Shown here: piece by piece, positions 54,634 through 63,772 of the stretch
Position numbering within the stretch: the first letter of the stretch is position 1
How the letters are laid out: the number at the start of each line of letters is the position of its first letter
Made by a program: the position numbers and the translations under genes
Source: an uncultured Prevotella sp.
Lineage (GTDB): Bacteria; Bacteroidota; Bacteroidia; Bacteroidales; Bacteroidaceae
Length of the DNA: 64,000 nt
Direction: 5' to 3'
NCBI GenBank assembly: GCA_900539625.1
Contig: UQCW01000009.1
Span: 1-64,000 of the forward strand
Notes under the pieces: model-generated
Database searches by the model: none
What the model was told of the DNA's origin: nothing
What the model saw: the letters and a program-made list of their open reading frames with translations, nothing else

Positions 54634-55653
54634 ATGATAGAGAAAATCAATGATTTGCTTGCCGAAGTCGGTACTTTGACAGCGAACGATGAAAAGGAAT
54701 TAGAAGCATTACGTATCAAATACCTCAGCAAAAAGGGTGTAATGAACGAGTTGATGACCGCCTTCCGCGATGTACCAGGCGACCAGAAACGCGAATTGGG
54801 ACAGAAGCTCAACACGCTAAAAAATGCCTTACAGGACAAAATCAACGGATTGAGACTCGCATTGTCCACTAAAGACAACAACCACGATGACCTTGACTTG
54901 ACACGCACGCCCTACCCCATAAAGGTGGGGACACGCCATCCGCTATCAATCGTGAAAAGCGAAATCATTGACATCTTCTCCCGCTTGGGATTTTCTCTTG
55001 CAGACGGACCAGAAATCGAAGATGACTGGCACGTGTTTTCTTCCATGAACTTCCCTGAAGACCATCCGGCACGCGACATGCAGGACACTTTCTTCGTTGA
55101 ACAGCACCCCGACATTGTCCTCCGCACCCACACCAGTTCTATCCAGAGCCGTGTCATGGAAACAACCGAACCGCCCATCCGTGTGATTTGTCCGGGACGC
55201 GTTTACAGAAACGAAGCCATCTCGGCACGCGCCCATTGCTTCTTCCATCAGATTGAAGGTCTGTATATAGACAAGGACGTCTCGTTTACCGACCTGAAGC
55301 AAGTGTTGCTCACCTTCGCACGCGAAATGTTTGGAGCAGACACGAAAATCCGTCTTCGCCCCTCTTACTTCCCGTTTACAGAGCCAAGCGCAGAAATGGA
55401 CATTTCCTGCAATATCTGCGGCGGGAAGGGCTGCGCATTCTGTAAGCAAACAGGATGGGTGGAAATTCTCGGTTGCGGCATGGTGGACCCCAATGTGCTT
55501 GAAGCCAATGGCATTGACAGCAAGAAATACAAGGGATATGCTTTCGGCATGGGCGTTGAGCGCATCACAAACCTGAAATATCAGGTCAAGGATTTACGAC
55601 TGTTCTCTGAAAACGACATCCGCTTCCTGGATGAATTCATGGCAGCAAACTAA
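54634..55653 (+). CDS. pheS: Phenylalanyl-tRNA synthetase alpha subunit
   Basis: A 339-residue class II synthetase subunit. Coiled-coil N-terminus (1-85), then LTRTPYPIKVGTRHPL, motif 2 region RVYRNEAISARAHCFFHQIE, a Cys-rich segment CNICGGKGCAFCKQTGW, and motif 3 GMGVERITNLKYQ. The beta subunit gene is not in this window, so pheS and pheT are unlinked here. Confidence 0.96.
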   Translation: MIEKINDLLAEVGTLTANDEKELEALRIKYLSKKGVMNELMTAFRDVPGDQKRELGQKLNTLKNALQDKINGLRLALSTKDNNHDDLDLTRTPYPIKVGTRHPLSIVKSEIIDIFSRLGFSLADGPEIEDDWHVFSSMNFPEDHPARDMQDTFFVEQHPDIVLRTHTSSIQSRVMETTEPPIRVICPGRVYRNEAISARAHCFFHQIEGLYIDKDVSFTDLKQVLLTFAREMFGADTKIRLRPSYFPFTEPSAEMDISCNICGGKGCAFCKQTGWVEILGCGMVDPNVLEANGIDSKKYKGYAFGMGVERITNLKYQVKDLRLFSENDIRFLDEFMAAN

Positions 55654-55838
55654 AATCGCATATTAGGAAACTGGACAGAAGCAAGCGTGCATTGACAAAA
55701 GGTATGCAAATGCGCAAAAAAGATATTGCAGCCTGCATTATGAAAATTAGAGAAGATGCTCCATCGTATCTATATATACCCTATCAGTTAATTACACGTA
55801 ACATAAGCCGTTCCCACGAAATTTTCAAATAAACATAG

Positions 55839-55882
55839 CACCTTCGTTTTAGCCTGCCAAGCGGGGTAAACGGAGGTGTTTT
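55839..55882 (+). terminator. Terminator between pheS and rnz
   Basis: CACCTTCGTTT (55839-55849) pairs with AAACGGAGGTG (55868-55878) with one G-T pair, followed by TTTT. It lies 185 bp past the pheS stop and only 36 bp before the rnz ATG, so read-through or an internal promoter must serve rnz. Confidence 0.65.
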
Positions 55883-55917
55883 CAATTTCTGGCATAAGCC
55901 ACAGACAGACCACCACT

Positions 55918-56847
55918 ATGGAGAAATTCAATCTACATGTGCTTGGATGCGGCAGCGCACAACCCACCTTGCGCCACCACCAGACATCGCAGGTGCTCAA
56001 TATTCATGAAAAGCTTTTCATGATTGATTGCGGCGAGGGCACACAACAACAACTGAGAACCACACATCTGAGTTTCTCACGTCTGAACCATATTTTCATT
56101 TCGCATCTTCACGGCGACCATTGTTTCGGGCTCATCGGCTTGATTTCCACTTTTTCGCTGCTCGGACGCACAAAAAGTCTGCACGTGTATGCCCCTTCTG
56201 AATTGGAAGGACTTATGAGGCCGCAATTGCAGTTTTTCTGTAATGGCATCATGGCATTCGACGTCGTGTTCCATCCCTTCAGCACAAAGAAAGGGGCCGT
56301 TATCTATGAAGATAGGACCATATCGGTGGAAACCATACCGCTACGACACCGGATGCCCTGCTGCGGATTTATCTTCCGCGAGAAACCAGCACTGCCCCAC
56401 ATCAAGCGCGACATGATCGACTACCTGGGCATCCCCCACTTCGAAATCAATCGGATCAAACTGGGAGGTGATTGGACGAAAGCAGACGGTACCGTCGTTC
56501 CCCACCACATGCTGGTTACTCCTCCACGCGCCGCGCGAAGTTATGCCTACCTCTCAGACACGGCCTTCCTGCCGGAACGTGCTCCCTTGATTAAAAACGT
56601 ATCGGTGCTGTTTCATGAAGCCACTTTCGCCACGTCTGCCGCCGCCCGCGCCACCCAAACAATGCACTCCACAGCAGCACAGGCAGCACAGATGGCAAAA
56701 CTGGCCAACTGCGGTAAACTCATAATTGGGCATTTCTCGTCGCGCTACGAGAATGAGGACATCCTGCTGGAGGAAAGTCGCGAGATTTTTCCCAACACAA
56801 TGCTTGCCTACGAGGGAATGCAACTTGAAATCGGCAACGAACAATAG
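55918..56847 (+). CDS. rnz: Ribonuclease Z
   Basis: A 309-residue metallo-beta-lactamase-fold nuclease that trims tRNA 3' ends. LGCGSAQPTLRHHQTSQ, the zinc motif SHLHGDHCFGL, and FHEATF with HSTAAQAAQMAK and GHFSSRY are present. Start is the ATG at 55918; a GTG at 55876 lies in the terminator hairpin. Confidence 0.94.
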   Translation: MEKFNLHVLGCGSAQPTLRHHQTSQVLNIHEKLFMIDCGEGTQQQLRTTHLSFSRLNHIFISHLHGDHCFGLIGLISTFSLLGRTKSLHVYAPSELEGLMRPQLQFFCNGIMAFDVVFHPFSTKKGAVIYEDRTISVETIPLRHRMPCCGFIFREKPALPHIKRDMIDYLGIPHFEINRIKLGGDWTKADGTVVPHHMLVTPPRAARSYAYLSDTAFLPERAPLIKNVSVLFHEATFATSAAARATQTMHSTAAQAAQMAKLANCGKLIIGHFSSRYENEDILLEESREIFPNTMLAYEGMQLEIGNEQ

Positions 56848-56899
56848 GCACAACCGACAACATTTGAAACAAATAGTTCGTCATTTCCAACGATTTTCG

Positions 56900-56907
56900 T
56901 AACTTTG
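56900..56907 (+). promoter_or_regulatory. -7 element of proS
   Basis: TAACTTTG, identical to the pheS -7 box, 23 bp before the ATG at 56930. The -33 box is weak. Confidence 0.5.
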
Positions 56908-56929
56908 CGACAAATAAATAAAAGCAAAT

Positions 56930-58414
56930 ATGGCTAAAGAACTCAAAAATCTTACAAAAAGAAGCACAGACTATTCTAAATGGTATAACGAATTGGTTGT
57001 CAAGGCCGATTTGGCAGAACAGGCAGACGTTCGCGGCTGCATGGTAATTAAACCTTATGGTTATGCGATTTGGGAAACTATCCAGCAGGAATTAGACAAG
57101 CGATTCAAATCAACAGGCGTTCAAAACGTATATTTCCCTCTCCTCATCCCCAAAAGTTTTCTTTCCAAAGAAGCAGAACATGTGGAAGGATTTGCAAAAG
57201 AATGCGCCGTTGTCACCCACTATCGTTTGAAGGCCAATCCGGAAGGTGACGGCGTGGTGGTTGATCCAGCAGCAAAACTGGAAGAAGAACTGATTATTCG
57301 CCCGACATCAGAAACCACCATTTGGAACACTTACCGCAAATGGATTCACTCATGGAGAGACCTTCCCTTGTTGTGCAACCAATGGTGTAACGTGATGCGT
57401 TGGGAAATGCGCACCCGTTTGTTCTTGCGCACCAGCGAATTTTTGTGGCAGGAAGGACATACGGCACACGCCACTAAAGAAGAGGCTGAGGCACGTGCAA
57501 AACAGATGCTTGACGTTTACGCCGATTTTGCAAAAGACATTTTAGCCATTCCAGTAGTTCGCGGCGTCAAGAGCGCAACAGAGCGTTTTGCAGGCGCACT
57601 TGACACATACACAATTGAAGCCATGATGCAGGATGGCAAAGCGCTCCAAAGCGGAACAAGCCACTTCCTCGGTCAGAACTTCGGCCGCGCTTTCAACGTG
57701 CAGTTTGTTGACAAAAACAACAAGATGGACTATGCCTGGGCCACCAGCTGGGGCGTCAGCACCCGTTTGATGGGCGCGTTGATTATGACACACTCAGACG
57801 ACAACGGTTTGGTACTTCCTCCACACGTCGCTCCAATACAGGTGGTCATTGTTCCCATTTATAAGGGAGAAGACGAATTGCAGGCACTTGATGAAAAACT
57901 GGGCGGTCTGAGAGACCGTTTGCAGGCGATGGGCATTCGTGTGAAATACGATAATGCAGACAACAAGCGCCCCGGATTTAAATTTGCCGACTACGAATTG
58001 AAGGGTGTTCCTGTCAGAGTCGTCATGGGAGGCAGAGACCTGGAAAACGGCACCGTTGAAATCATGCGTCGCGACACGCTCGAAAAGGAAACCGTTTCTT
58101 ATGAAGGCATTGAAGACCACATAAAAAATCTGCTTGAGGAAATGCAACAAAACATCTTTAAGAAGGCTGAGACATTCCTCAACAACAATATCTTCCCTTG
58201 CGACAATTACGAAGAGTTTAAGGAGAGAGTCAAAAACGGCGGTTTCTATCTCTGTCCTTGGGATGGAACGCCTGAAACTGAAGCACAGATCAAGGCCGAC
58301 ACGCAAGCAACCATCCGCTGCGTGCCTTACGGATTCAGCCAGGAAAATCTGGGAAATGACATGGTCAGTGGAAAACCTGCCACATGCCGTGTCATTGTGG
58401 CCCGCAGCTATTAA
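56930..58414 (+). CDS. proS: Prolyl-tRNA synthetase
   Basis: A 494-residue class II synthetase of the eukaryote/archaeon-like short form without the bacterial editing insertion. LTKRSTDYSKWYNELV start, RPTSETTIWNTYRKW, FLWQEGHTAHATKEEAE, and GTSHFLGQNFGRAF are typical. The C-terminal zinc-site region is reduced (NGGFYLCPWDG keeps one Cys). Ends in Arg-Ser-Tyr as expected for the Tyr-ending form. Confidence 0.95.
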   Translation: MAKELKNLTKRSTDYSKWYNELVVKADLAEQADVRGCMVIKPYGYAIWETIQQELDKRFKSTGVQNVYFPLLIPKSFLSKEAEHVEGFAKECAVVTHYRLKANPEGDGVVVDPAAKLEEELIIRPTSETTIWNTYRKWIHSWRDLPLLCNQWCNVMRWEMRTRLFLRTSEFLWQEGHTAHATKEEAEARAKQMLDVYADFAKDILAIPVVRGVKSATERFAGALDTYTIEAMMQDGKALQSGTSHFLGQNFGRAFNVQFVDKNNKMDYAWATSWGVSTRLMGALIMTHSDDNGLVLPPHVAPIQVVIVPIYKGEDELQALDEKLGGLRDRLQAMGIRVKYDNADNKRPGFKFADYELKGVPVRVVMGGRDLENGTVEIMRRDTLEKETVSYEGIEDHIKNLLEEMQQNIFKKAETFLNNNIFPCDNYEEFKERVKNGGFYLCPWDGTPETEAQIKADTQATIRCVPYGFSQENLGNDMVSGKPATCRVIVARSY

Positions 58415-58423
58415 TCAATAAGA

Positions 58424-58478
58424 AGGCAGGTGGGCAGAACTCTTTTTGAAAAGAGTTCCGACACTTGCCTGCTCATTT
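58424..58478 (+). terminator. Terminator after proS
   Basis: AGGCAGGTG (58424-58432) pairs with CACTTGCCT (58462-58470), enclosing the perfect AACTCTTTT/AAAAGAGTT hairpin; TCATTT follows. It serves proS. A weaker GCCACC/GGTGGC-type hairpin lies before the ABC-F gene (58485-58520). Confidence 0.55.
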
Positions 58479-58542
58479 AATGAAGAAGCTACCTCCTTAA
58501 AAAAAAGGTGGCGGCTAGCCTCCAATTTATCATCATCCTTAT

Positions 58543-60483
58543 ATGATTTCTGTTGAATCATTAAAAGTTGAATTTGGCACACGTCCTCTCTTTGAGGACG
58601 TGTCTTTTGTAATAAACAAGAAAGACCGCATCGCGCTTGTCGGGAAAAACGGAGCAGGCAAATCAACACTTTTAAAAATCCTCGCCGCACAGCAGCAACC
58701 CACCTCAGGGAGCGTTTCTGTGCAAAACGACATCAGCATTGGCTATCTGCCTCAAGTCATGGTGCTTTCAGACAACCACACGGTCATTGAGGAAACGGAA
58801 AAAGCCTTTAGCCACATTCAGGAGCTGAAAGAAAAAGTTGACACACTAAACGAAGAATTGCTCAACCGTACGGACTACGAAAGCGAAAGCTACATGGAAT
58901 TGGTTGAACGGTTCACCCACGAAAACGAGCGTTTCCAAATCATCGGCGGCATGAACTATCGCGCGGAAATGGAGCGTACACTTCAAGGGCTCGGATTTGC
59001 AACGAGCGACTTCAACCGCCCGACAAAAGAATTTTCGGGAGGATGGCGCATGCGCATTGAACTGGCCAAACTTTTGCTTCAACGCCCCGACGTGCTTTTG
59101 CTCGACGAACCAACCAACCATTTGGACATAGAAAGCATCCGTTGGCTGGAATCGTTCTTAGCCCGCTGCGGCAGCGCAGTGGTATTGGTCAGCCACGACC
59201 GCGCATTCATCAACAACGTCACCAACCGCACATTGGAAATTTCCTGCGGCCGAATCACCGACTATAAGGTGAAATATGATGAATATGTCAAACTGCGTGC
59301 TGAGAGAAGAGAGCAACAACTCCGTGCCTACGAAAACCAGCAAAAGGAAATTGCAGACATCAAAGACTTTATAGAACGGTTCAGATACAAACCGACGAAG
59401 GCAACACAAGTTCAGAGCAGAATCAAACAACTTGAAAGAATCGTGCCGATAGAGGTTGATGAGGTCGACAATTCCTCGCTCCATCTCAAATTTCCGCCAT
59501 GCTCAAGAAGCGGCGACTATCCCGTGATTTGCGACGGTGTCCGAAAAGACTATGGCGACCATTGCGTCTTCCACGATGTTGACCTCACCATCAAGCGCGG
59601 TGAGAAAGTGGCATTTGTTGGAAAAAACGGCGAAGGAAAGTCAACATTGGTGAAATGTATTATGGGAGAAATCCCCTTCACGGGAAATCTCAAAATCGGC
59701 CATAATGTTGAGATTGGCTACTATGCCCAAAACCAAGCCCAGTTGCTTGACGAGGAAATAACCGTGTTCGACACCATTGATCGCGTCGCGAAGGGCGACA
59801 TCCGCCTCAAAATCAAAAACATCCTCGGCGCTTTCATGTTCGGCGGAGAAGCGTCTGAAAAGAAAGTGAAGGTGCTTTCAGGTGGCGAACGGAGCCGTCT
59901 GGCAATGATCAAACTGCTCTTGGAACCTGTCAACCTGCTCATCCTCGACGAACCAACAAACCATTTGGACATGCGCACGAAAGATGTGCTCAAAGAGGCC
60001 ATCTTGGCCTTCGACGGTACGGTGATTCTCGTCAGCCATGACCGCGACTTTCTGGATGGCCTCGTTTCAAAGGTCTATGAATTTGGAGGCGGCCACGTCA
60101 GAGAGCATATCGGAGGCATCTACGATTTCCTTGAGAAAAAACAGATTGAAAACATCGATGACATCCAGCTAACGGCTTCTTCCCAGAAGAAAAATACGCC
60201 AGAGACTGAAACGGCGCAAGTGTCTGACAACAAACTTTCATACGAAGCAAGAAAAGAGAAGGCCAAGTTGCTGAGAAAGGCAGAAAAATCCGTCGAGGAA
60301 AAGGAAAAACAGGTTCTGGAACTCGAGCAGGAAATCAAGGAAATTGAAGCGATGTTGTCCACACCGGAAGGAGCGCAAGATGCCAAACTCTTCGCTCGGT
60401 ATGACGAAGTGAAGAAGCAACTCAAGCAAGCCGAAAACGAATGGGAAGCAGTTATGGAAGAGGTTGAGACCCTCAATCAGTAA
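58543..60483 (+). CDS. ABC-F family ATPase
   Basis: A 646-residue soluble twin ATPase. First cassette: Walker A VGKNGAGKSTLLK, signature FSGGWRMRIE, Walker B LLLDEPTNHLD. Second: VGKNGEGKSTLVK, LSGGERSRLAM, LLILDEPTNHLDM. The inter-domain linker (about 235-310) is the ribosome-reaching P-site motif region. A charged coiled coil ends the protein (about residues 555-646), as in Uup-like members. ABC-F proteins act on ribosomes; there is no transmembrane part. Whether it is a housekeeping factor or gives antibiotic protection cannot be told. Confidence 0.92.
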   Translation: MISVESLKVEFGTRPLFEDVSFVINKKDRIALVGKNGAGKSTLLKILAAQQQPTSGSVSVQNDISIGYLPQVMVLSDNHTVIEETEKAFSHIQELKEKVDTLNEELLNRTDYESESYMELVERFTHENERFQIIGGMNYRAEMERTLQGLGFATSDFNRPTKEFSGGWRMRIELAKLLLQRPDVLLLDEPTNHLDIESIRWLESFLARCGSAVVLVSHDRAFINNVTNRTLEISCGRITDYKVKYDEYVKLRAERREQQLRAYENQQKEIADIKDFIERFRYKPTKATQVQSRIKQLERIVPIEVDEVDNSSLHLKFPPCSRSGDYPVICDGVRKDYGDHCVFHDVDLTIKRGEKVAFVGKNGEGKSTLVKCIMGEIPFTGNLKIGHNVEIGYYAQNQAQLLDEEITVFDTIDRVAKGDIRLKIKNILGAFMFGGEASEKKVKVLSGGERSRLAMIKLLLEPVNLLILDEPTNHLDMRTKDVLKEAILAFDGTVILVSHDRDFLDGLVSKVYEFGGGHVREHIGGIYDFLEKKQIENIDDIQLTASSQKKNTPETETAQVSDNKLSYEARKEKAKLLRKAEKSVEEKEKQVLELEQEIKEIEAMLSTPEGAQDAKLFARYDEVKKQLKQAENEWEAVMEEVETLNQ

Positions 60484-60498
60484 TTGGAATCTAAAAGC

Positions 60499-60542
60499 AG
60501 GTGGTCAAAATGATTTTTATCGATGCTGACCACCCATCTAAG
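60499..60542 (+). repeat. Short diverged palindromic repeat R7 upstream of pepO
   Basis: AGGTGGTCA (60499-60507) and TGACCACC (60527-60534) are exact inverted copies around AAATGATTTTTATCGATGC. Compared with the usual AGGTGTTCA/TGAACACC, both arms changed at the same position (T to G and A to C), keeping the pairing. It ends 15 bp before the pepO ATG. Confidence 0.55.
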
Positions 60543-60557
60543 AAACAGAATAACAAT

Positions 60558-62588
60558 ATGACTTTAAAAACAATGCTACTGCAAATCCTGGCCTTCAGCG
60601 CCGCAACGGGTTTTGCACAGACAACAGCACAAACAGGCATTGACAAGGCCAATATGGACCTCAGCGTCAAGCCTGGAAACGACTTTTATCAGTATGCCGC
60701 TGGCGGCTGGATTAAAAGACATCCGCTCACCCCGGAATTTTCACGCTATTCCCAGTTTGACGAGCTCCAGGAAAACAACCAGAAGCAGCTGCGCGAAATG
60801 ATAGAGCAGTTCGCAAACAACACCTATCCCCAAGGCTCTCTCCAGCAGAAAATCGGTAGCCTCTATCGCCTTTCCATGGACAGCGTCAGAAGAAACAGAG
60901 AGGGCTATACGCCCATCAAGGGAAAACTGGCAGAGATTGAAAAAATTGCCGACCGTAAATCGGTGCAATACCACGCCGCACGCCTTTCAAGCGAAGGCGT
61001 GTCAACATTTTTCGGCTTTGGCTGTGACGCCGACCTCAAAGACTCGCAATGGAACCTCATGCAGGTCAATCAAGGCGGCCTTTCCATGGGAGAACGCGAC
61101 TACTATCTGAGCGACGAAGAAGCCACGAAAAAAGTACGTGAAGGATATAAGGCCTATGTCAAGAAACTGTTTCTCATGACGGGCTGCGACGAAGCGACAG
61201 CCCAAAAGAGAATGGAGGCCGTCCTCAACATCGAAACGCGCATTGCAAAAGCATCATACAGTGCCACAAAATTGCGCGACGTTGAAGGCAACTACCACAA
61301 AATGAGCTATCAGCAACTGCTTGCCGACTATCCAGGCATCGACTGGAGCACGCTTTTTCTCCTCAACGGCGTCCCTGCCTTTGAATCCATCTCTGTTAAT
61401 CAGCCTGAGCCAATCCACGAAGTTGAAAAAATTTTAGCCGAGAGCTCAATTGAAGACTTGAAGGCATATCTGTATTTCAAACTGGTGGATGATGCCACTG
61501 GCGCGTTGAGTGACGATTTCCGCAAGGAATCCTTCAACTTCTACGGACACATCATGAGCGGAGCCGAGCAAGATCGTCCGCGTTGGAAGCGTGGCGTTTC
61601 CGCTGTCGAGTCTGTCCTGGGCATGGCCGTCGGAAAGATGTATGTTGAAAAATACTTCCCCGAAAGTTCCAAGAAGAGAATGACCGAACTTGTCAGAAAC
61701 CTTCAAATCGCCCTCGGACAGCGCATCGACCAGCAAAAGTGGATGAGCGAAGCAACAAAGAAGCAGGCCCACGACAAGCTGGATGCGTTCTACGTGAAAA
61801 TCGGATACCCCGACACATGGATGAGCTACGATGCGCTTGACATCAACGATTCACTCTCATACTATGAGAACCTCACCAAGGCCACCCAGTTTATGAGCCG
61901 CTACTACATCGAAAAGCGCGTCAACAAAAAGACCGACAAGACGGAATGGCTCATGACTCCGCAAACCATCAACGCCTACTACAATCCAACGACCAACGAA
62001 ATCTGCTTCCCTGCCGGCATCCTGCAACCTCCCTTCTTCAATGCCGAAGCAGACGACGCTTGCAACTATGGAGCCATCGGCGTGGTCATCGGACACGAAA
62101 TGACCCACGGCTTCGACGATCAGGGCAGTCAATTCGACAAGGAAGGCAACCTTCGCAATTGGTGGACCAAAGCCGACGGAGAGAACTTCAAAGCACGCAC
62201 CAAGGTCATGGCCGATTTCTTCAACAAAATCGAAGTGCTTCCTGGCCTACATGCAAACGGCGAACTCACCCTGGGCGAGAACATCGCAGACCACGGCGGT
62301 TTAAACATCGCTTTCCAGGCATTCCAAAACGCCACGAAAGAAAACCCGCTTGGCACAAAAGACGGCTTTACGCCCGAGCAGCGCTTCTTCTTGAGCTACG
62401 CCCTGGTTTGGGGTGGAAACATCCGCGAAGCCATGCTCCGTCAGCTCAACAAAATCGACCCACACTCCCCAGGACGCTGGCATGTCAACGGTGCGTTGCC
62501 GCATATCGATGCTTGGTATAAGGCATTCAACATCACGAAGAAAGACGCCTTGTTCATTCCGAAAAACAAGCGCGTCGACATTTGGTAA
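60558..62588 (+). CDS. pepO: M13-family metallopeptidase
   Basis: A 676-residue neprilysin-like zinc peptidase from the ATG at 60558, which gives a signal peptide (LKTMLLQILAFSAATGFAQ). Zinc site VIGHEMTHGFDDQG and the third ligand in LGENIADHGGLN are present; NAYYNPTTNEICFPAGILQPPFF and the C-terminal Val-Asp-Ile-Trp are family features (Cys replaced as usual in bacteria). Exported, probably periplasmic or outer-membrane associated, cleaving short peptides. Alternative start at 60501 runs through repeat R7. Confidence 0.93.
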   Translation: MTLKTMLLQILAFSAATGFAQTTAQTGIDKANMDLSVKPGNDFYQYAAGGWIKRHPLTPEFSRYSQFDELQENNQKQLREMIEQFANNTYPQGSLQQKIGSLYRLSMDSVRRNREGYTPIKGKLAEIEKIADRKSVQYHAARLSSEGVSTFFGFGCDADLKDSQWNLMQVNQGGLSMGERDYYLSDEEATKKVREGYKAYVKKLFLMTGCDEATAQKRMEAVLNIETRIAKASYSATKLRDVEGNYHKMSYQQLLADYPGIDWSTLFLLNGVPAFESISVNQPEPIHEVEKILAESSIEDLKAYLYFKLVDDATGALSDDFRKESFNFYGHIMSGAEQDRPRWKRGVSAVESVLGMAVGKMYVEKYFPESSKKRMTELVRNLQIALGQRIDQQKWMSEATKKQAHDKLDAFYVKIGYPDTWMSYDALDINDSLSYYENLTKATQFMSRYYIEKRVNKKTDKTEWLMTPQTINAYYNPTTNEICFPAGILQPPFFNAEADDACNYGAIGVVIGHEMTHGFDDQGSQFDKEGNLRNWWTKADGENFKARTKVMADFFNKIEVLPGLHANGELTLGENIADHGGLNIAFQAFQNATKENPLGTKDGFTPEQRFFLSYALVWGGNIREAMLRQLNKIDPHSPGRWHVNGALPHIDAWYKAFNITKKDALFIPKNKRVDIW

Positions 62589-62601
62589 ATAAAACCAACC
62601 T

Positions 62602-62659
62602 GAAGCCATTGCATTGCTGTTCCCCTGCCCCAACGCAGGAACACTGATGCAATGGCTTC
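62602..62659 (+). terminator. Terminator after pepO
   Basis: GAAGCCATTGCAT (62602-62614) and its exact complement (62647-62659) enclose a second hairpin GTTCC/GGAAC. TCATTTT follows, merging into repeat R6. Confidence 0.7.
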
Positions 62660-62661
62660 TC

Positions 62662-62686
62662 ATTTTGAATACCTACTTACCATTAC
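62662..62686 (+). repeat. Palindromic repeat R6, right end only
   Basis: ATTTTGAATACCTACTTACC then ATTAC equals the right end and tail of R3 and of R1 read on its minus strand. No left arm is found; the pepO terminator abuts it instead. The metA ATG is 50 bp downstream. Confidence 0.6.
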
Positions 62687-62735
62687 TAACACCCTAGGCT
62701 TCACCTCTGTCAGCCTTCAAACACCCCCATCCACC

Positions 62736-63650
62736 ATGCTCTTTCTCCCACAAAGCATGCCTGCCATCAACATTCTCCGCAAGGAAGGCGCAGACATTGC
62801 CACCTTTGACAAAAACAATATCTCTGGATTTCCGCAAGAAACACTGCGAATCCTGTTTCTGAACCTCATGCCGCAGAAAGCAGTGACGGAACTCGACATC
62901 GCGCGCGTCATCTGCCGCCATCACCGCCCCGTCGCACTGCTCCCGATGAAAATCGCCAACCAGACCTACAAAACCACTCCGCCGGAACACATGGAAAGGT
63001 TTTACACGGATTTCGAATACTTCGAAAACGCCCCAAACCCGCATTTCGATGGTATGATTGTGACAGGCGCACCAGTGGAGCACCTCCCTTTTGAAAATGT
63101 CAGATATTGGACGCAGCTATGCCACATCATGAGCTGGGCAGAAGCCCACGTCCGTTCAACGCTGTATATCTGCTGGGGAGCACAAGCAGCCTTACAACAT
63201 CTGTACGGCATCCCCAAGCACCAACTTCCCGCAAAGAAAATCGGCGTCTTCATCCAGAAAAAACTCGCCGGCGATGCCCCCATATTAAGGCATCTCCCTG
63301 AAAACTTCCCCATGCCCAATAGTCGGCACACGGAAGTTCAACGAAAAGACATAGAGCGCCATCCACTGCACATCGTTGCAGAAAGCGAGGAAAGCGGCGT
63401 CGGCATCGTCACTTCGGCCGACGGCACACAGCAAATTTTCATTGTAGGTCACCTGGAATACGAGCCCAAAACGCTGCACAATGAATACCAACGCGACCTC
63501 TCCAAAGGACTCCCCATCGCTCCCCCACTCCATTATTACCACCACGACAAACCGCAAGAAGGCATCGACTTCTCATGGCAAAAAACGGCCGCCACGTTCT
63601 ATAGCAATTGGCTTGACATCTGCGGCAAAGAGACCATGCGCGAGCAGTGA
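62736..63650 (+). CDS. metA: Homoserine O-acyltransferase MetA (predicted acetyl-specific)
   Basis: A 304-residue enzyme activating homoserine in methionine synthesis. Start at 62736 (MLFLPQSMPAINILRKEG) matches the family N-terminus; the frame is open back to 62652 but that part is repeat and terminator. Catalytic Cys146 in YICWGAQAAL, and His239 and Glu241 in VGHLEYEP, align with Cys142, His235 and Glu237 of Escherichia coli with a constant offset of four. By the same offset Glu115 in VTGAPVEHLPF replaces Gly111, the position known to set acetyl- (Glu) versus succinyl-CoA (Gly) preference. It is therefore probably a homoserine O-acetyltransferase. No SAM riboswitch was recognised upstream. 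Confidence 0.92.
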   Translation: MLFLPQSMPAINILRKEGADIATFDKNNISGFPQETLRILFLNLMPQKAVTELDIARVICRHHRPVALLPMKIANQTYKTTPPEHMERFYTDFEYFENAPNPHFDGMIVTGAPVEHLPFENVRYWTQLCHIMSWAEAHVRSTLYICWGAQAALQHLYGIPKHQLPAKKIGVFIQKKLAGDAPILRHLPENFPMPNSRHTEVQRKDIERHPLHIVAESEESGVGIVTSADGTQQIFIVGHLEYEPKTLHNEYQRDLSKGLPIAPPLHYYHHDKPQEGIDFSWQKTAATFYSNWLDICGKETMREQ

Positions 63651-63764
63651 AAACTGGAACCACCAGACGATGAACCCAAAAAACATCGCTGCCGGAAGAA
63701 CACAAAAACAGATTCCGCCGCATTTTTATTACCGCCGAAACACGAAAATCCTCAATTTTATTCT

Positions 63765-63772
63765 TAACTTTG
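63765..63772 (+). promoter_or_regulatory. -7 element near the right edge
   Basis: TAACTTTG, as in the pheS and proS promoters, 80-250 bp before the window end. It suggests a plus-strand gene beginning beyond 64000. In 63651-64000 I find no coding region I would support; the short frames there lack family or signal features. Confidence 0.4.

Noticed and set aside
62589..62735. SAM or homoserine-related riboswitch upstream of metA
   Set aside because: The leader holds the pepO terminator hairpin and the R6 fragment; no SAM-riboswitch-like multi-helix core is recognisable.
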